Shown piece after piece: positions 43,535 to 46,408 of a stretch of DNA of 46,408 nt. The DNA is taken from NCBI GenBank assembly GCA_031271045.1, contig JAISWO010000041.1, positions 1-46,408 on the forward strand. Direction: 5' to 3'. A program made the position numbers and the translations under genes. This DNA is from Tannerellaceae bacterium. Lineage in GTDB: Bacteria; Bacteroidota; Bacteroidia; Bacteroidales; Tannerellaceae. Each line of letters starts with the position of its first letter. The stretch's first letter is position 1. The notes beneath the pieces are model-generated. The model made no database searches, was not told the DNA's origin, and was given only the letters and a program-made list of their open reading frames with translations.

Positions 43535-44176
43535 TTATGGATGTTGCCGGTAGACAATCACTCCCTCTCCTCCCGAAAGGTTGAGTGTGAAACTTTCGCC
43601 CAAAGCTTCGTTCAGCGTGCCTTGCCACCAGGAGTCGAGCGTACGCCGTGAAATAGGCCATCGCAAGCCTTCGGTATGCACGATTTCTACGCCCGGACGT
43701 GGCGTAAAGATAGAGATCTGCTGTCCCTTAACGCTCGTGAGCGAACCTCCGCGAGCCGGAAGGGGCGTGAAGAGTCCGTAATCGCTGAGCATTTCTACGC
43801 GGTGCAACAGCCGGGCATACTCCAGAAGGAGCGATATGTTTCCGATGGTATGATCTTCGCGAAGGCCGGTAGCGCCCAGTATCAAGGCCTCCGTCAGTCC
43901 CGAATCGCAAACAAAGTGTATGGCTTTGGTCAGATCGTTCGTATCCTGTTCTGCTTCCCCATGCAGACGGTCGGCATAATGTCGGCGCAAAACATCGGGA
44001 ATACTGTCCAGGTCGCCGACAATAGCCGAAGGGACAACCCCCCTTTGGTGAAGCGATCGGACGGCCCCGTCGCAGGCAATGACCATCGAGGCTTCGTGCA
44101 ATAAATCTAATGCCGCCGGCAGAAGGGGGAAACTCCCATTGGCAACGATGACACAATCATAAGGCGCTGTCAGCAT
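43535..44176 (-). CDS. thiN: thiamine pyrophosphokinase
   Basis: A 213-residue kinase transferring pyrophosphate from ATP to thiamine, yielding the cofactor TPP in one step. The family motifs are clear: MVIACDGA, AIVGDLDSIP, AEQDTNDLTKA and GATGLREDHTIGN, which build the ATP/Mg site between two subunits; the C-terminal beta-sandwich contains the thiamine-binding LTSVKGQQISIF segment. The frame is open to 44323, but the ATG at 44176 has an AGGAG sequence 10 nt upstream and is preferred over 44203. It overlaps the end of the PnuC-family transporter gene by 7 bp, so uptake and phosphorylation, which traps thiamine in the cell, are expressed together. This is equivalent to the tnr3 gene described in Bacteroides. 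Confidence 0.92.
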   Translation of the reverse strand: MLTAPYDCVIVANGSFPLLPAALDLLHEASMVIACDGAVRSLHQRGVVPSAIVGDLDSIPDVLRRHYADRLHGEAEQDTNDLTKAIHFVCDSGLTEALILGATGLREDHTIGNISLLLEYARLLHRVEMLSDYGLFTPLPARGGSLTSVKGQQISIFTPRPGVEIVHTEGLRWPISRRTLDSWWQGTLNEALGESFTLNLSGGEGVIVYRQHP

Positions 44177-44760
44177 CCGTTCTTCACTCCTTTCTTTTTC
44201 CATGTATAATATCCCACAAAAGCCAATACGGTGTAGCAAAAATAAAGAAACATGGTAGGGTATAATTTTAATGTGTAATACATACCGACCGACAATACGT
44301 CGGCCACGATCCAGAATATCCAATGTTCAATGATCCGTCGGGCAAGCATCCAGGTGGCTACGATTCCGATGGTGGTAACGATGGCGTCGGCTACCGGAAC
44401 GGGAGAATCCGTATAATGTTTCAGTATATGATATACTAACAGGTTAATCAGCAGCAGCGCGACAAAGATTACCACCGCGAGTTTCCATCTGAGATGCCTG
44501 TATACAATCACATCCTGTGCCATACCGCCGTCTGTCCGCCGCTTCAGCAAGCCCCATTGGCAAAGGCCGTAGACGCTAATGATCACATTATAGAGATTCA
44601 GCCCCATCATGGCGTATACTTTCGAAACAAAAAACACATACACATACACCAGCGAGGAGAGAATCCCCACGATCCACATCGCGCGATGCTGCTTGATCTC
44701 CAGAAAGAGATAAATCAGGCCCGTTGCAACGCCGAAGTATTCCAGCAACCTATCGCCCAT
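44170..44760 (-). CDS. pnuT: PnuC-family vitamin transporter, probably thiamine (PnuT)
   Basis: A 196-residue integral membrane protein with about seven hydrophobic segments. LLEYFGVATGLIYLFLEIKQ at the start, NLYNVIISVYGLCQW in the middle and EHWIFWIVADVLSVGMYYTLK near the end are the PnuC pattern. PnuC proteins let nicotinamide riboside, riboflavin or thiamine equilibrate across the inner membrane while a kinase traps the product. Coupling to thiN, with a 7-bp overlap, points to thiamine, as in the PnuT proteins of Bacteroides. The frame extends upstream to 44883, but the ATG at 44760 shares one base with the preceding stop (TGATG), the normal arrangement for coupled translation. No outer-membrane receptor gene is adjacent. 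Confidence 0.88.
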   Translation of the reverse strand: MGDRLLEYFGVATGLIYLFLEIKQHRAMWIVGILSSLVYVYVFFVSKVYAMMGLNLYNVIISVYGLCQWGLLKRRTDGGMAQDVIVYRHLRWKLAVVIFVALLLINLLVYHILKHYTDSPVPVADAIVTTIGIVATWMLARRIIEHWIFWIVADVLSVGMYYTLKLYPTMFLYFCYTVLAFVGYYTWKKKGVKNGC

Positions 44761-45155
44761 CAGGCAGAGAATAAGGATCCCAGGGAAATAAGCAACCCCA
44801 GGCAAGTGGCTATGAGAATGAGGAATACAAATACTTGCTTCTCTAACGAGAGCTTCCTCAGGATGGGTATCCGGCTGACCCATCCTGCAACGGTCTGCAT
44901 TTGTTCGGGGTTTTCGTCTTCTTCGGGTATTTCATATCCTCCGGCTTTCATCACTTCCAGGGCGCGGGGTACATCGCTTTCCAGGATTTCCACTCGCGCG
45001 CCACCTACATCATAGCCCGCCATGACCAGGGTTGAGTATTCGTTCCGTAAATAACAATCTATTTCTTCTGATTGGAGTAAAGCCATCAATGTTCGTGCAT
45101 CCGTCGGGTATTGGAACCGGGCTATTTCTACCATCTTATCTGTTGTATCCATCAT
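44760..45155 (-). CDS. DUF2007-like membrane protein
   Basis: A 131-residue protein of unknown function. Residues about 8-75 resemble the DUF2007 signal-transducing-type fold: VEIARFQYPTDARTLMALLQ, then SEEIDCYLRNE and a VEILESDVPRALEVMKAGG end. A charged linker (about 76-90) and one hydrophobic membrane helix (about 108-128) follow, so the domain should face the cytoplasm or periplasm from a single C-terminal anchor. It is the first gene of the three-gene thiamine transcript and its stop overlaps the pnuT start by one base. A role in the pathway is suggested only by this coupling. A -7 box lies about 25 bp upstream. Confidence 0.75.
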   Translation of the reverse strand: MMDTTDKMVEIARFQYPTDARTLMALLQSEEIDCYLRNEYSTLVMAGYDVGGARVEILESDVPRALEVMKAGGYEIPEEDENPEQMQTVAGWVSRIPILRKLSLEKQVFVFLILIATCLGLLISLGSLFSA

Positions 45156-45178
45156 TGTCGGGGGTTTTATAGTTTTGG

Positions 45179-45186
45179 CAAACGTA
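45179..45186 (-). promoter_or_regulatory. -7 box for the DUF2007-pnuT-thiN operon
   Basis: Minus-strand TACGTTTG at 45186-45179 matches TAnnTTTG, 24 bp before the ATG at 45155. The leader would be only about 15 nt, too short for a TPP riboswitch, and no riboswitch core was found. Confidence 0.5.
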
Positions 45187-45199
45187 CGAAAAAAGGTAG

Positions 45200-45271
45200 A
45201 AAAAAGAAAAGGTTGTCATCACGACAACCAATCTTCATTGCTAACCTTAAATCTAAATACCATGAAAAACA
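45200..45271 (-). ncRNA. candidate small RNA of about 70 nt with intrinsic terminator
   Basis: The minus strand has a -7 box at 45284-45277, then about 40 nt including the small dyad CAATGAAGATTG, then GGTTGTC and GACAACC (stem 45229-45211) followed by TTTTCTTTTTT. This is the layout of a free-standing terminated transcript. It lies between the thioredoxin-like and DUF2007 genes. A 14-codon frame starting MVFRF runs inside it, and translating through the promoter gives SLHCVFHGI, a short string I recall as a frequent tail of spurious Bacteroidales proteins, which would mean the element is widespread; that is memory, not a search. It could instead be the leader or attenuator of the downstream operon or the terminator of the upstream gene. 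Confidence 0.5.
45201..45229 (-). terminator. intrinsic terminator (end of the candidate small RNA)
   Basis: On the minus strand GGTTGTC-GTGAT-GACAACC forms a 7-bp stem with a 5-nt loop, followed by TTTTCTTTTTT. It also ends transcription from the thioredoxin-like gene to the right. Confidence 0.8.
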
Positions 45272-45276
45272 CAGTG

Positions 45277-45284
45277 CAAAGATA
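45277..45284 (-). promoter_or_regulatory. -7 box of the candidate small RNA
   Basis: Minus-strand TATCTTTG at 45284-45277 matches TAnnTTTG. No good -33 box is present at 45303-45310. The predicted RNA start is near 45271. Confidence 0.45.
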
Positions 45285-45364
45285 CTACATTTTATGTTAT
45301 ACAGCATGATTTTGAAATATAATTTCGTCCGATTAACAACATTTAAAGAAGTCGCGCCGAAATT

Positions 45365-46288
45365 TTACTGCCGGAAATAACGCTCCAACTGCTCAAACGT
45401 AGGGTCTTTCAAAAGCACAACCTTCTCTTTATCTAACAGATAAAGGGTCGGGATCGCTTTCAGGTCGTAGATTTCATCATCTTTCAGGCGATGGGTGGCA
45501 TCGTATGAATGAATCCATTCCTCGGGTAGGTGGAGGAGGTGATTTCTCCAGGCGCTGATATCTTCATCTGGGTAAATGGCCAATATGCGGATCTTAGCTT
45601 CCCTGATCAGGTGTTGAATCGCAGGCGAGGCTTGCAGTTGGCCGGACACTTCCTGGCAATTGTAACAGTCGGGATTGTAAAAGAACAAAAGTGTGTACTC
45701 GGACCGGATGGAGTATAGCGTCGCTTTTTGCCCACCCGCCAGGGTGTAGGTAAAGTCGGCCGCTTTTTCACCCGGGCGGTTTCGTTTGGCTAATTCCAAC
45801 AGATAAGCCGGGCGGGTCTTTTCTTCCACCACAGGAGAAGCCAGCATCGCTTCCAGGACAGGGATATAAAATTCATCATTGCGCATGGGCGAGTTCGGGT
45901 CGTAGAGGTATTTCTCGTACAAGTCTACAAGGTAGAGATACATTTTTCTTTCCATCTCGGCCTTCTTCAGCATACTTCTGACAGATTCCGACACGACCGG
46001 GACAGACGTATAGGGCATGATGTCGACGTAATCGACAAAAGCCTGCTCCGTAATTTCCGGCAAATGAATATAGGCTGTATCGGCAAAGTCGAAGTTATCC
46101 CAGTAATGTTTCATTAAATACTCTGCCCGTTCGTCAGGGCTTGTCAGCACAGAGGGAATCGTTATCATCTGGAAAGACGACACTGTTTCGCTTTCCGCAA
46201 CAGGGATCGCTTGATTCTTTGGGGTCTTCTGCCCATTGCAGTCCACAAACAACATCCACAACATAGAAAGGAGGTACAAGTATTTCAT
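45365..46288 (-). CDS. exported thioredoxin-like protein (DUF5106 type)
   Basis: A 307-residue exported protein. The N-terminus MKYLYLLSMLWMLFVDC may be a lipoprotein signal with the modified cysteine at residue 17, although VD before the Cys is a poor lipobox. Residues about 45-165 are helical and resemble the DUF5106 region often fused to thioredoxin domains in Bacteroidetes. Residues about 172-305 form a TlpA/AhpC-type thioredoxin fold with the redox pair C208/C211 in NPDCYNCQE and the cis-proline segment KAIPTLYLLD. It probably reduces or isomerises disulphides of periplasmic or outer-membrane proteins. The gene stands alone; no -7 match was seen in the 120 bp of upstream sequence left in the window. 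Confidence 0.82.
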   Translation of the reverse strand: MKYLYLLSMLWMLFVDCNGQKTPKNQAIPVAESETVSSFQMITIPSVLTSPDERAEYLMKHYWDNFDFADTAYIHLPEITEQAFVDYVDIMPYTSVPVVSESVRSMLKKAEMERKMYLYLVDLYEKYLYDPNSPMRNDEFYIPVLEAMLASPVVEEKTRPAYLLELAKRNRPGEKAADFTYTLAGGQKATLYSIRSEYTLLFFYNPDCYNCQEVSGQLQASPAIQHLIREAKIRILAIYPDEDISAWRNHLLHLPEEWIHSYDATHRLKDDEIYDLKAIPTLYLLDKEKVVLLKDPTFEQLERYFRQ

Positions 46289-46408
46289 ATTTTCATTCGT
46301 AAATATTTATTAGCGAGACTATCTGTAAATCAGCCTCATTGTTATTAATTTGTTTGATTGACACAACGAAAGAATAGCGAGCCCTGGGATGGTGTTCGCA
46401 ACTATTGG

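Noticed and set aside
45156..45364. TPP riboswitch upstream of the thiamine genes
   Set aside because: The leader from the nearest -7 box is about 15 nt, and the conserved TPP core sequences were not seen in this stretch.

Overview
The window looks like a chromosomal segment of a Bacteroidales bacterium, most likely of the Parabacteroides/Tannerella/Porphyromonas side of the order; the genus is not settled by the sequence. The evidence is a SusC/SusD pair, a hybrid two-component regulator with a periplasmic propeller sensor, a type III glutamine synthetase, a surface protein ending in a type IX secretion-like sorting domain, and several upstream regions carrying the Bacteroidetes -7 box TAnnTTTG. 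No rRNA, tRNA, insertion sequence or CRISPR array was seen.

Left part (1-7.4 kb): a 42-bp tandem repeat, then glycosyltransferases (two GT4, two GT2) typical of a surface-polysaccharide locus, followed on the same strand by an M24 aminopeptidase and an exported PhoA-type alkaline phosphatase closed by a terminator. 7.4-11 kb (minus strand): etfB-etfA-acyl-CoA dehydrogenase, an electron-transfer flavoprotein module. 11-13.7 kb: ribosomal protein L31 type B with two terminators, a DedA membrane protein, and dihydroorotase (pyrC).

13.6-24.2 kb: a 1369-residue hybrid two-component system on the minus strand, whose 3' end overlaps pyrC by 61 bp, stands divergent to a two-gene operon for a 1560-residue modular surface protein and a small outer-membrane beta-barrel. 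Between them lies an array of nine full 41-42-bp repeats. 24.2-34.1 kb (minus strand): a nitrogen-assimilation cluster transcribed asnB, glnN, gltB, gltD. 34.5-43.1 kb (plus strand): an exported Ntn-hydrolase, a secreted M14 carboxypeptidase-like protein, SusC and SusD. No glycosidase is present, so this looks like a peptide- or amide-directed Sus-like uptake system. 43.5-46.3 kb (minus strand): a tightly overlapping operon of a DUF2007-like membrane protein, a PnuC-family transporter (probably PnuT) and thiamine pyrophosphokinase, then a candidate small RNA with its own promoter and terminator, then an exported thioredoxin-like protein.

The least explained signal is a set of four intergenic arrays (1-168, 17900-18294, 34334-34414, 43199-43440). 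They differ in sequence but all have a 40-42-bp period, and most units carry a dyad. Forty-two bp is four DNA turns, so the dyads would lie on one face of the helix. The second candidate novelty is the roughly 70-nt RNA at 45200-45271.
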